NCBI GenBank assembly: GCA_964607245.1
Contig: CAZSIB010000003.1
Span: 1-64,000, forward strand
Direction: 5' to 3'
Source: CAZLPZ01 sp964607245
Lineage (GTDB): Bacteria > Pseudomonadota > Alphaproteobacteria > Micavibrionales > Micavibrionaceae
Length of the DNA stretch: 64,000 bases
Shown here in pieces: positions 50,593 through 59,146 of the stretch; position 1 is the stretch's first letter; each line of letters begins with the position of its first letter. The notes under the pieces are model-generated. The model was not told where the DNA came from. It ran no database searches and saw nothing but the letters and a program-made list of their open reading frames with translations. A program made the position numbers and the translations under genes.

Positions 50593-50814
50593 ATGACCGG
50601 ACACTCAACTCCCCCAGAAACCCCCGCGCACGGTGTGCTACGCGCGGCGTATCAGCCCTCCGTAGAGGGTATTACGGCGCGGCCCCCAAACGATCCGTAT
50701 CATGATTCCAAGGGTGCGATTTTATGGCGTCAGGCCTGCGCCGCCGCCGCAACAGGTGGAAGCACCGAAGGAACACATCTCCCCTCTGCCCCGGGCTGGG
50801 ACGCCGGACCTTAA
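50593..50814 (+). CDS. 73-residue Pro/Ala/Gly-rich protein of unknown family
   Basis: A 73-residue Pro/Ala/Gly-rich protein with little predicted order (HSTPPETPAHGVLRAAYQP; AACAAA-like Ala stretch). AGAGG is 5 bp before the ATG, and a strong terminator follows at 50842. Terminators on both sides show it would be a stand-alone cistron. With such composition it could be non-coding; I favour coding because the ribosome site is well placed. Confidence 0.45.
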   Translation: MTGHSTPPETPAHGVLRAAYQPSVEGITARPPNDPYHDSKGAILWRQACAAAATGGSTEGTHLPSAPGWDAGP

Positions 50815-50841
50815 AGATTGCGGCTTATAAACATACCCAAC

Positions 50842-50878
50842 AAAAACTCTCTTCCCTAATCAAGGAAGAGAGTTTTTT
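50842..50878. terminator. Bidirectional terminator between the 73-residue gene and the giant coiled-coil gene
   Basis: AAAAACTCTCTTCC, loop CTAATCAA, then GGAAGAGAGTTTTTT. It is nearly perfect, with A and T tracts on both sides. Confidence 0.9.
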
Positions 50879-50912
50879 GGCACCCCTAGGAAAAGAGTGT
50901 ATCGACTATACC

Positions 50913-53900
50913 CTACGCCGCGCGGGTGACGGCCCCGATATCACGCCCCACCTTTGCATCCCGACCTGTGGCCGTACAAAGCGCGGCATACAACCGACCG
51001 ATATCCGAGGAAAGGAACGTCGCCGTTAACAACTCGCCGTGGTCATTCGCCACCGCCTGATCGAACATATCTTCGAATTGGCGGATAAAGCGCTGAACAT
51101 ACGAACGGAATTCGCTGTCGTTTGCGAATTTCGTGCGGATGCGGTCCATCGGCAATTGATCCATGTTTTGAACCAGGCGTCGTGTAAAGGCCGCAATATC
51201 GCCTTTCTGGAACGATTTCCAGGTCTTCGCCTCGACATCGCCTTCCAAGACACGGACAAAATCGACCGACAAGGAATGGAGGGATTCGATGACAAACTTG
51301 GCCGACGACAAGAACGCATCGCGTTCGCGCTTGCCTTGAACATCGCGGATCTTATCAATCTGGGCGACAGCCTCTTGGGCGGCTTTGAACAGGACGTTCG
51401 ATTGCCGTGCATAGGATGTAGATGCTTCTTCAGCAGCATCAACAGCCTGTTTCGCGGTTGCCATGAATTTGTTGGCATCGCCCTCAAGACGAGTCCGAAC
51501 TTGTTCAACTTTTTCGCCGACTGACGTCGCCGCACGTTCGACATCACCGATTTTGCTGTTCATCATCGTGACGGCACGCGCAATCTTGTCGGCCGTGTCA
51601 ATCGCGTTATCACCGATGAGCGCCGCTTGTTCCTTGAGATCACGCCCATAGTTTTGAGACATGCTGGACGACGACTTCATATGCTCTTCAAGTTCACGCG
51701 CGCGCAAGGCAAAACTATCGCCGATTTTCTTGATTTCCATCAAGGAATCACCCGCCGAGGTGAGTAACATCCGGCTTTCCGTTTGCAAATTCGCAAGCAG
51801 ATCTTGGGTTGTTTTCACAACCGAGGCCGCCGCACCTTGCAAGGTGTGGCTTTCCTGCATCGTTTCTTGGGCGATTCCTTGGATCTTGCGCAGACTGGCT
51901 TCGGCTGCGCCATCCATTGACCGGGTCATTTCTGCAAATTGCGTTTGCGCCCCGGCCAGTTCGGACACGGCGCGTCCCACCGCCGCGTTCAGTTCATGAA
52001 ATTGGTTTTCAATCGCTTTCTGAACATTTTCAACCTTTAACAACGCCTGATCCGTCAGAATGTGAATATCCGTGATCTGATTGTTCAGCGCTTTGCTCAC
52101 ATTACTCATGCGTTCATTTGCCGAGACACTGGCACTTTCCATGTCATCGACACGCGCGCGCAGATCGTCACCCGAAGCCCGCAAGATTTGCGCGGCTTCA
52201 CCCACCCCGTTCCGGAGTTGCGACAAGCGGTCATCAAAGATCACCCCCGCTTGTTGCAAACGTTCCAGATGAGTTGTCGCCGTTGTGTCAAAGGTATGAG
52301 TCAAGACATCAAAACGATCTTGTGTGCTGGCCGCCTGATCAATCAAGCGGCGATAGATGGGCTCTGCATGATCGAGGGTCGTATCGACGGCGCGCGTCGC
52401 CGATTGCGTTGCATTCACGAGCATATCGGCCTGTTGGTCCAAACGTTCGGTTGATGCGGAGATCTTGGCATCCAGTTCAGACAGGCGATGTGTTGCCTGA
52501 TCCGCGTCCATCCGCAACGTCGCGGTTTTTTCGGCAATCCGGTCGGCAACGCGGGCCAAATTGCCATCCACATCGGCCGCGACATTTTGCAAGGTCTCGG
52601 TTTGACGCGACAAGGCCGTACGCACTTGTTCCATATCTTGAACCGCGCGGGTCGCTTGGGTTCCCAAAACCTCTTTTTGTTGAACAATCTGATCCCCAAT
52701 GGCCCGCACCTGCCCGCCGATTTGACCGGAGAGGAGCGCCATTTCTTGCGCTTGCGTCCGCAAGATGGTTTGAATTTGTTCCGCCGATTCACGCGCCCGG
52801 TCACTCGCCCGGGTCAAATCATCAACGCGACGCACCAAAGTTTGTTCGATCTGTTCGTGACGACGATCGGCTTCTTTCAATGCGGTTTCAATCAAACTAA
52901 TCGGCGTGTCAATGTTCCGGCCCGCATCCATCAGTTTTTGAGTAAGTCCCGACACAGCCAACCCCAACTCAACACCTTGATCATCATAAAGTTTAATGAC
53001 CTGACGTGCTTGCTCTTCTGCGTTGCGCGCGGCGTCCATCAATTGCGTCCGGTGGGTTGCCAGTGTCTGCGCAACCGTATCGACGCGCGTCATCTGGGCC
53101 GCGCCTGTTTCTTGCAAATCTGAAATCCGAGCGGTTAACGTCTCACCGATTTCGGCCGCTTGAGATCGCGCATCACGCGCCGCGGTCTCAAGGGCATCCA
53201 CCCCGCGACGGACAGACGCGGCCAGGGTTTCAGACCCTGACAAAGCAACCGAGAGCGATTCAGATAAGCGAAGCGCCAAACTGTCGCCCGTCTGTTCGAC
53301 CGTACGGGTTTGAGATTCAAGATTATCAAGCGTTGCGCGCAGCAGTTCCACCTGACGACCCACCCGTGTTTCAACATCGGCAAGGCGAAGTTGAACTTCT
53401 CGGCTTTGGATATCAAGAGCATCACTGCTGACTTTGATCTTCGCCGCGACATCATCCGCCTGACGGGTGAGGGCATTCGCCCCAGCATCCAACGTATCAC
53501 GCTGAATTTTTACCATTTCAGAGGATTTCGCGACCGCTTCAAAAATACCCGTCGTCATACCTTCCAGATCCGCGACTTGATCTTGAATAATGCGACCTAA
53601 GCGATTGGTCTCATCAACGACTCGTTCGGTTGATGAGGATAATTTCTCACCATGCGTTTCAAATTCATTCGATAAACCCGACAAGCGCCCAGCAACATCA
53701 TCGATCGATGTACTCAACTTACCAAACGTCGTATCCAGCTGCTCGCCAATTTCTTCGGCCTTGACTTTAGCAACATCCGCCGCCCCCAGAATTTTGTCGG
53801 CTCCTTTGGACAACGCCCCACCGATTTCCTCGGCCTTGGACAGGATATGCACGGCCGTGTCATCCCATGCCTTGACCCCATCCCGCGTCCGCGCATCAAT

Positions 53901-54779
53901 CGCGGCTGTTTTTTGTTCGATATCCTGGGTAATGGTCGAAAGCGTATTCACCCGGTCGTGTAAATTTTCGGCAAGTTTGTCAATGTGCACTTCGGCCTTG
54001 CGCGAGAGGATCACAAAGTCACGTGTCTCTTGTTGTAACGCCTGACGCGATTTTTGAACGGCCTTAAGCACCGTGCGCGATGAATTCGAGAGTTCCGCCG
54101 CCTGTTGGCAAAGTTTTTCAATATCGCGTGAAATACGCTGTTGACGATCTTCAGAAGGGAAAATCAGGGCGTGAAGTTCCGCGCGCATCGCCTCACCATA
54201 GCGCTGGGCATCATAGCTGCGGGTAATGTGGGAAAGCGCAAGCCACAAAAGAGCCACAGGGGCCAGAACACCCGCCATCACCCCACCCAGTTCATGGGGT
54301 AAAAGTGTAAAAATCCGCGTGCCCATGCCCAGGGACAACCCCACCAGCGCGACCAAAATCCATGCGCAGGACAAGCCGACAGCCGCCATTTGGGCCTGCC
54401 CCACCCATGCGGGAATCCGCAAGGTCGAGAGGGCGACAGGTGTTGTTAAAAATCCATCGTCTTGTTGGGGCGTTGCGTCACTCGAAACGTCGCTCTCAGG
54501 TGATATTGTCTCCCCCGCTGCGCCGCCTTCTGTCCCCGTTGCCCCGGGCAAATCAAGTGGGTCATCCATTTTATGAAGTGTCATCCCGGCATCCGTCAGT
54601 GCCGCCCGCACATTGCCGGCCGCAACGGTGATCATCGCCTCTTCCCGTGCAAGCGCCGTATCGAGTGGTTCTTTCTTTAATGTCGATGTTGTTGGCGTCG
54701 CACCAGAAGAAAGCATCTCCGCAACCGGATCCACCGGGCGATTTTCTGGGACGGAAGATGTGTTTGAAACCTGAGACAT
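50913..54779 (-). CDS. Giant coiled-coil membrane protein, TipN-like
   Basis: A 1288-residue protein. A disordered Pro/Ser/Glu-rich cytosolic head (1-115) leads to two membrane helices (about 129-152 and 162-183). About 1000 residues of nearly continuous coiled coil follow (for example ISRDIEKLCQQAAELSNSS and ASVSANERMSNVSKALNNQI), and a conserved-looking C-terminus closes the protein (KTWKSFQKGDIAAFTRRL; FRSYVQRFIRQFEDMFDQ). This matches the plan of TipN, the alphaproteobacterial new-pole landmark that positions division and flagella. It is longer than Caulobacter TipN. AGGGAAG precedes ATG 54779. It lies downstream of ruvCA in the place usually held by ruvB. Confidence 0.7.
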   Translation of the reverse strand: MSQVSNTSSVPENRPVDPVAEMLSSGATPTTSTLKKEPLDTALAREEAMITVAAGNVRAALTDAGMTLHKMDDPLDLPGATGTEGGAAGETISPESDVSSDATPQQDDGFLTTPVALSTLRIPAWVGQAQMAAVGLSCAWILVALVGLSLGMGTRIFTLLPHELGGVMAGVLAPVALLWLALSHITRSYDAQRYGEAMRAELHALIFPSEDRQQRISRDIEKLCQQAAELSNSSRTVLKAVQKSRQALQQETRDFVILSRKAEVHIDKLAENLHDRVNTLSTITQDIEQKTAAIDARTRDGVKAWDDTAVHILSKAEEIGGALSKGADKILGAADVAKVKAEEIGEQLDTTFGKLSTSIDDVAGRLSGLSNEFETHGEKLSSSTERVVDETNRLGRIIQDQVADLEGMTTGIFEAVAKSSEMVKIQRDTLDAGANALTRQADDVAAKIKVSSDALDIQSREVQLRLADVETRVGRQVELLRATLDNLESQTRTVEQTGDSLALRLSESLSVALSGSETLAASVRRGVDALETAARDARSQAAEIGETLTARISDLQETGAAQMTRVDTVAQTLATHRTQLMDAARNAEEQARQVIKLYDDQGVELGLAVSGLTQKLMDAGRNIDTPISLIETALKEADRRHEQIEQTLVRRVDDLTRASDRARESAEQIQTILRTQAQEMALLSGQIGGQVRAIGDQIVQQKEVLGTQATRAVQDMEQVRTALSRQTETLQNVAADVDGNLARVADRIAEKTATLRMDADQATHRLSELDAKISASTERLDQQADMLVNATQSATRAVDTTLDHAEPIYRRLIDQAASTQDRFDVLTHTFDTTATTHLERLQQAGVIFDDRLSQLRNGVGEAAQILRASGDDLRARVDDMESASVSANERMSNVSKALNNQITDIHILTDQALLKVENVQKAIENQFHELNAAVGRAVSELAGAQTQFAEMTRSMDGAAEASLRKIQGIAQETMQESHTLQGAAASVVKTTQDLLANLQTESRMLLTSAGDSLMEIKKIGDSFALRARELEEHMKSSSSMSQNYGRDLKEQAALIGDNAIDTADKIARAVTMMNSKIGDVERAATSVGEKVEQVRTRLEGDANKFMATAKQAVDAAEEASTSYARQSNVLFKAAQEAVAQIDKIRDVQGKRERDAFLSSAKFVIESLHSLSVDFVRVLEGDVEAKTWKSFQKGDIAAFTRRLVQNMDQLPMDRIRTKFANDSEFRSYVQRFIRQFEDMFDQAVANDHGELLTATFLSSDIGRLYAALCTATGRDAKVGRDIGAVTRAA

Positions 54780-54920
54780 GCGAAACTTCCCTTTCGTTGG
54801 GCGCGAAGGATAAAAGACGGATTTTTGGAAGCACCTGATCAAATCACGTCCACCCCCCGTTTGCCAAGTCGGGCGTCCGAATCATCCACAGGGTTTTGAT
54901 GGCATTTCGAAAAGGTTACG

Positions 54921-55574
54921 TTACGCCGCGCGGGTCGACAGTTCCGCAAGCGCCAGGCGGATCATCTGGGAAACACTCATGCCGTCCGGATCTTCCGCGC
55001 CACCCTCTGCCTTGACCCGCATGAGGGCGGCAAAGGCTTCGGCCCGGCCATAGCCCAAATTCACAAGCGCAGAAAGCGCATCGGATTCAGGCCCGGCCGA
55101 CCCGGCCCCCTCCCCACGCGCGGGGGCGGTGCCTGCCCGGCCCTTGGCGGGTGTCGCGGAAATATGCATAAAAGATTCGGGGATCTTGCTTTTCAGTTCC
55201 GTGACAATCCGCGTCGCCAGTTTCGGCCCCACGCCATCCGCCCGGGTAAAGATCGTCTGGTCCTGCGCGGCAATCGCCATTCCCATATCTGCAAGCGACA
55301 CAGCCGATAAAATCGACATCCCCACCCGAGCACCAACGCCTTGCACGGTGGTCAGCAACCGGAACCAGGCCTGTTCCTCGGCCGCCATAAATCCATACAG
55401 GTTGATCGCGTCTTCCCGGACCTGTGTTTCAATGAACAGGCGCGCAGGTCCCCCTTGGGACAGGCGGGAAAGCGTCGCGCGCGAGCACGTGACCAGATAT
55501 CCCACGCCGCTCACGTCTAAAATGACACTATGATCCGTGATCGTATCGACAATACCATTCAAGCGCGCGAACAT
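54921..55574 (-). CDS. ruvA: Holliday junction helicase subunit RuvA
   Basis: RuvA binds Holliday junctions as a tetramer and loads RuvB. The 217-residue protein begins MFARLNGIVDTITDHSVILD (OB domain). It has the double HhH region (FRLLTTVQGVGARVGMSILS; RADGVGPKLATRIVTELK) and a C-terminal RuvB-binding domain after a Gly/Ala linker. Its start lies within the last 16 bp of ruvC. No ruvB follows. Confidence 0.95.
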   Translation of the reverse strand: MFARLNGIVDTITDHSVILDVSGVGYLVTCSRATLSRLSQGGPARLFIETQVREDAINLYGFMAAEEQAWFRLLTTVQGVGARVGMSILSAVSLADMGMAIAAQDQTIFTRADGVGPKLATRIVTELKSKIPESFMHISATPAKGRAGTAPARGEGAGSAGPESDALSALVNLGYGRAEAFAALMRVKAEGGAEDPDGMSVSQMIRLALAELSTRAA

Positions 55575-56065
55575 TGAGAAACCTCCTTGTGATGATCATC
55601 CTTGACGTGATGCGCATGGGTAATCGCCACCGCCAGGGCATCCGCCTGATCCGGCGTAAGATCACCAGATTTCGGCAATAAAATACGAATCATCATTTGA
55701 ATCTGATTTTTATCCGCATGGCCCGCGCCGACAACCGATTTTTTGATCAAATTCGCCGCGTATTCGGCAACATGAACCCCGGCACCAGCGGGCGCGGCCA
55801 GAGCAACCCCCCGCGCCTGCCCCAGTTTCAAGGCCGAAGCCGGGTTGGCATTCACAAAGGTCTGTTCCACGGCCGCATATCTTGGTTCATACAGCGCAAT
55901 GACCCGGGACAGTTCGGCGTAAATATAGGCAAGCCGATCCGCCAAAGGAAGCGCCGTCCCCGCCGAAATACGCCCCGAGGCGACATACGACAACCGGCTT
56001 CCCGCCACGTCGATGACGCCCCAACCCGTATGGGTCAACCCCGGATCAATTCCAAGAATTCTCAT
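55559..56065 (-). CDS. ruvC: Holliday junction resolvase RuvC
   Basis: RuvC cuts Holliday junctions symmetrically. The 168-residue protein has Asp7 (GIDPGLTHTGWG), Glu67 (AVEQTFVNANP), Asp139 and Asp142 (DQADALAVAITHAHH), an intact four-acid metal site one residue off the E. coli numbers (Glu66, Asp138, Asp141). It ends in a short tail that overlaps ruvA by 16 bp. yebC is not upstream in this window. Confidence 0.95.
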   Translation of the reverse strand: MRILGIDPGLTHTGWGVIDVAGSRLSYVASGRISAGTALPLADRLAYIYAELSRVIALYEPRYAAVEQTFVNANPASALKLGQARGVALAAPAGAGVHVAEYAANLIKKSVVGAGHADKNQIQMMIRILLPKSGDLTPDQADALAVAITHAHHVKDDHHKEVSQCSRA

Positions 56066-56163
56066 CGGCAGTATTCTACACGGTTTTTGAAGTAAAAGGT
56101 AAGGGCCGAAAGACGCCCTATCCCAAGGTGACAGCGCCGCCTGACCATGATATCTTGAACATC

Positions 56164-56394
56164 ATGTTATCGTTACAAGAAATCGCTGAACAAATTGATA
56201 CTCTTGCCACTTGTCCGCCGGACAAGACCACGCAAGCCTGGCGTCATTTACGCGATCAAATCGATCATCTATGCGAAAATTTGGGCCGCGCGGGTGTGGC
56301 CGAGGCCCAGGCGACTCTGCCAATTCTGGCCGAGATTATTACGCGGTTGGATCAGGTGATTGCCGCGCACGCGCCGCATAATCATCAGGAATAA
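56164..56394 (+). CDS. Short helical protein of unknown family
   Basis: A 76-residue acidic helical protein (LSLQEIAEQIDTLATCPPDK; LRDQIDHLCENLGRAGVAE; LPILAEIITRLDQVIAAHA). No family is recognised. An upstream GTG at 56128 would add 12 residues; neither start has a convincing ribosome site. It is divergent from ruvC by about 100 bp and converges on the 56472 gene. Confidence 0.45.
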   Translation: MLSLQEIAEQIDTLATCPPDKTTQAWRHLRDQIDHLCENLGRAGVAEAQATLPILAEIITRLDQVIAAHAPHNHQE

Positions 56395-56471
56395 AAACGG
56401 CGATCGGATTACCGAAAGGCCCGGCCGAAGGATGCACACGGGAATATATCCGAAGGCCACTTCCCCATGAT

Positions 56472-57107
56472 CTATGGTTTCCAATTCAATGGGGTCATGA
56501 CCCCCATAAGGGGCAATTTTTCTAAAATACCTTGTCGTGCCACTTCAACGACCTTTGGTACCGCCCCGCCTTGCCTTCCCTCGGCCGCGTTATATCTTTC
56601 GGCATTTTTCCTCTTATCCAATGTCACAAGACCACAGGGTACCCCTAATCTTTGGCCTGGATGGGCCGCATACATCATCCTGGCCCGATCGGCCGCGCCG
56701 TTAATACTTACGCGACTGATGCTCGACATCATATCTGGTCTCTTTTTGGTAATGACCGCAGCATCCCACACCAGAACCAAAGGCATCGGTTGACCGATTC
56801 CGTTTGGCCGTCCACACACCCGAATATATTCTTGTTTTTCCTTCTGCATGGCCGTCATTGCATTCCTCAACGCGCTCACAACCCCCAATTCGCGGGTGGT
56901 TATTTCGACAACCCCATCTGCTGCGATTTTAAAATCCGGCTTCATGCCCTTTTGATCGGCGCCACCTGTTTGACCCAAATTATCTTTTTTAGTTCCTTTC
57001 GCGGTCGATGTCGCCGATGTTGCCGGCAAACTTCTCTCCGCTTGATTTAACATGATATCCCACGCGCTGGCGGCGGGTTTATTTGGACTTGAATTATCTC
57101 TGGACAT
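56472..57107 (-). CDS. Protein of unknown family
   Basis: A 211-residue cytosolic protein. A low-complexity N-terminus rich in Ser, Ala, Thr, Lys and Gly (to about 55) leads into an alpha/beta domain (about 55-211; VVEITTRELGVVSALRNAM, YIRVCGRPNGIGQPMPLVLV, PGQRLGVPCGLVTLDKRK). No family is recognised. It is divergent from fliO with 87 bp between starts, so flagellar co-regulation is possible but not shown. Confidence 0.65.
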   Translation of the reverse strand: MSRDNSSPNKPAASAWDIMLNQAERSLPATSATSTAKGTKKDNLGQTGGADQKGMKPDFKIAADGVVEITTRELGVVSALRNAMTAMQKEKQEYIRVCGRPNGIGQPMPLVLVWDAAVITKKRPDMMSSISRVSINGAADRARMMYAAHPGQRLGVPCGLVTLDKRKNAERYNAAEGRQGGAVPKVVEVARQGILEKLPLMGVMTPLNWKP

Positions 57108-57194
57108 TTTTTTTCACCCTCTGGCCTTTTGGCCCGTTGTTTTCTAGTGTAGGGGCGGTTTTATCACCCAGAAATAACTTATGTCAAGGTAAAA

Positions 57195-57476
57195 ATGCCC
57201 GAGTCCGGCCTCTACACCATGATCCTTGCCCTGATGTTTGTGCTGGCACTCATGGGGATTTTACTCATTATTCTCAAGCACTTCGGCATTGGCGGAGGGG
57301 TCCCGACCGTGTCCAAATCGGCACGGCGGCTTCATATTCTTGAAATTTTGCCTCTGGGGCCCCAGCACCGGGCGGTTTTGATGAAAAAAGACGAAACCGA
57401 GCATTTGGTGATCCTGGGGCCACACGGCGCGACCCCACTACGAAAAGAGGAGGGTACAAAAAATGACCCATCTTGA
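57195..57476 (+). CDS. fliO: Flagellar biosynthesis protein FliO-like
   Basis: A 93-residue protein with one N-terminal membrane helix (about 8-29, YTMILALMFVLALMGILLI). A short cytoplasmic domain follows (RRLHILEILPLGPQHRAVLM, then HLVILGP), the FliO pattern. FliO helps assemble FliP of the flagellar export gate. AAGGTAAAA precedes the ATG. Its end overlaps the longest fliP reading by 14 bp. Confidence 0.82.
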   Translation: MPESGLYTMILALMFVLALMGILLIILKHFGIGGGVPTVSKSARRLHILEILPLGPQHRAVLMKKDETEHLVILGPHGATPLRKEEGTKNDPS

Positions 57477-58290
57477 TTCATCGTCAGGGGTTAAAAACTG
57501 GATCCCCGCCTCCGCGGGGATGACAATAAAAGCGGTGGGGATGACAATGGCTTTTCTTCCCATTTTTCTTGTTCCTCTTCTCTATTCTTTTCCCGCCCTC
57601 GCGCAAACCTTCAGTATTGACATGGGCGCGGAAAATGCGGGTGGCGTGTCGGGCCGCGCGATTCAACTGATCGCGCTCATTACGATTTTATCCCTCGCGC
57701 CATCGATCCTGATGATGATGACGTCGTTTATTCGGATCGTCGTTGTCTTGTCGTTTTTGCGCACGGCTTTGGGGCTTCAACAAACACCGCCCAACAGCGT
57801 GATGATTTCACTCGCGATGTTTCTGACATTTTTTATCATGGCCCCGACGCTCGAAAAGGCTTATACCGACGGCCTGAAACCCTATATGGCGCAAGAAATT
57901 GATGAAATGACCGCGTTTGACCGCACGACCGAACCCTTCAAGGGCTTTATGTTGCAACACGCGCGTGCGCAGGATATCGAGCTTTTTCTCTCGGCCGCGC
58001 GGATGACCCCGCCCAAAGAGGCAATGGAAACACCGCTTCATGTTTTGATCCCAGCCTTTATGATTTCGGAACTGAAGCGCGCGTTTGAGATCGGATTTAT
58101 GCTGTTCTTGCCGTTCCTGATCATCGATATGGTCACGGCCAGTATTTTGATGAGCATGGGGATGATGATGTTGCCGCCGGTCGCGATATCACTGCCCTTT
58201 AAAATTATCTTTTTTGTGATGGTTGACGGGTGGCATTTGGTAGCAGGATCACTGATCCAAAGCTTTTCCGGGCCGTTAACCGGCGGGTAA
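57463..58290 (+). CDS. fliP: Flagellar export-gate protein FliP (N-terminus carries a palindromic repeat)
   Basis: FliP forms the pentameric core of the flagellar type III export gate. Conserved FliP blocks are IRIVVVLSFLRTALGLQQTP, ISLAMFLTFFIMAPTL and ISELKRAFEIGFMLFLPF, LIIDMVTASILMSMGMMMLP. The frame opens at 57463 (overlapping fliO by 14 bp) with 28 atypical residues encoded by repeat R3 (NWIPASAGMT) before a normal signal peptide (MAFLPIFLVPLLYSFPALAQ). ATG 57541 or 57547 would give a standard FliP. I give the full frame and flag the start as uncertain. Confidence 0.93.
   Translation: MTHLDSSSGVKNWIPASAGMTIKAVGMTMAFLPIFLVPLLYSFPALAQTFSIDMGAENAGGVSGRAIQLIALITILSLAPSILMMMTSFIRIVVVLSFLRTALGLQQTPPNSVMISLAMFLTFFIMAPTLEKAYTDGLKPYMAQEIDEMTAFDRTTEPFKGFMLQHARAQDIELFLSAARMTPPKEAMETPLHVLIPAFMISELKRAFEIGFMLFLPFLIIDMVTASILMSMGMMMLPPVAISLPFKIIFFVMVDGWHLVAGSLIQSFSGPLTGG
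57498..57526 (+). repeat. Short palindromic repeat R3 within the fliP frame
   Basis: CTGGATCCCCGCC-TCC-GCGGGGATGACA. A partial second copy (GGGGATGACAAT) at 57538-57549 overlaps the likely true start codon of fliP. Confidence 0.85.
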
Positions 58291-58905
58291 GGCCGTAGAG
58301 AGTACCTTCAGCATCGGCAAAATGCCCGCAACCATTTTCTCAAGCTGTTCGGTTTTTAAAAGCGGATCGCCTGTTTCAAGACGCAGATACGTCGTTTCAG
58401 TATCAAACAAGAACAAGATGCTCACCCCTTTTTGGCGGATAAGCGCATCCAAAACCCGCATACGGTCGGGGGTAAACCAGGGCGTGAGCCGCGCCGCGTC
58501 ATCGCTTTTTGCCAAAACTTTGCCGATCTCCCACCCGTCATAGTTTAACGTCATCTCATCCTTGGTGTTTAAGTCACGCACGAAGTCCTTGTAATCGCCG
58601 CTCCCCACCACGCCCGGCGCCGGCATGGCAATGGGCAAGGTAAACTGAATCACACTTACAAATTTACGACCCCGGACATCGGGCGTGGGACGTTCTTCGG
58701 ATGATAGGTAAAATTCGTAAGCATCGATTTTCCCGCTGATGACAGCCGCTTGCAGATACCCATTCTGACGGTACGAGAGGCCACGGGGCAGGGCAAAGGC
58801 CTTCCAGGCGCGCTTTTGATCCTGAAGTGCGCGGGTCGTCCAAACAAATACCCCCATGATGAAGGTGGACAACAAAACCCACAAGGCAATCCAGAAAAGC
58901 GACAT
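58276..58905 (-). CDS. Membrane-anchored protein of unknown family
   Basis: A 209-residue protein with one N-terminal membrane helix (FWIALWVLLSTFIMGVFVWT). A soluble beta-rich domain follows (AYEFYLSSEERPTPDVRGR; VSILFLFDTETTYLRLE). No family is recognised. GGGAATTATC precedes the ATG at 58905; a longer reading from 58965 adds 20 residues. It converges on fliP, overlapping by 15 bp. Confidence 0.65.
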   Translation of the reverse strand: MSLFWIALWVLLSTFIMGVFVWTTRALQDQKRAWKAFALPRGLSYRQNGYLQAAVISGKIDAYEFYLSSEERPTPDVRGRKFVSVIQFTLPIAMPAPGVVGSGDYKDFVRDLNTKDEMTLNYDGWEIGKVLAKSDDAARLTPWFTPDRMRVLDALIRQKGVSILFLFDTETTYLRLETGDPLLKTEQLEKMVAGILPMLKVLSTALPAG

Positions 58906-59146
58906 GATAATTCCCAAACGATACGCGGCTTTCTCCACAATCAAAGAAAGCGCCCCTATCGTCAAGGGCTCTCATCATCCAGAAGGATAAAGAACCTTCG
59001 GGCGTTTTTCCCGGGGAAATCCGATAAAAATCCCTTTACTTTTGCTCCAACAAGCTGATAATGAAAAGGAATGTGCGGTGCGGCCTGATTCGTCTTCTCC
59101 CCCCGAAATCGCCATTTTATGTTTTCTCTTCAGGAGTTTCCGACAA

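Noticed and set aside
52118..53123. Long plus-strand frames opposite the TipN-like gene
   Set aside because: Antisense to a regular coiled coil; heptad codon use makes long shadow frames.
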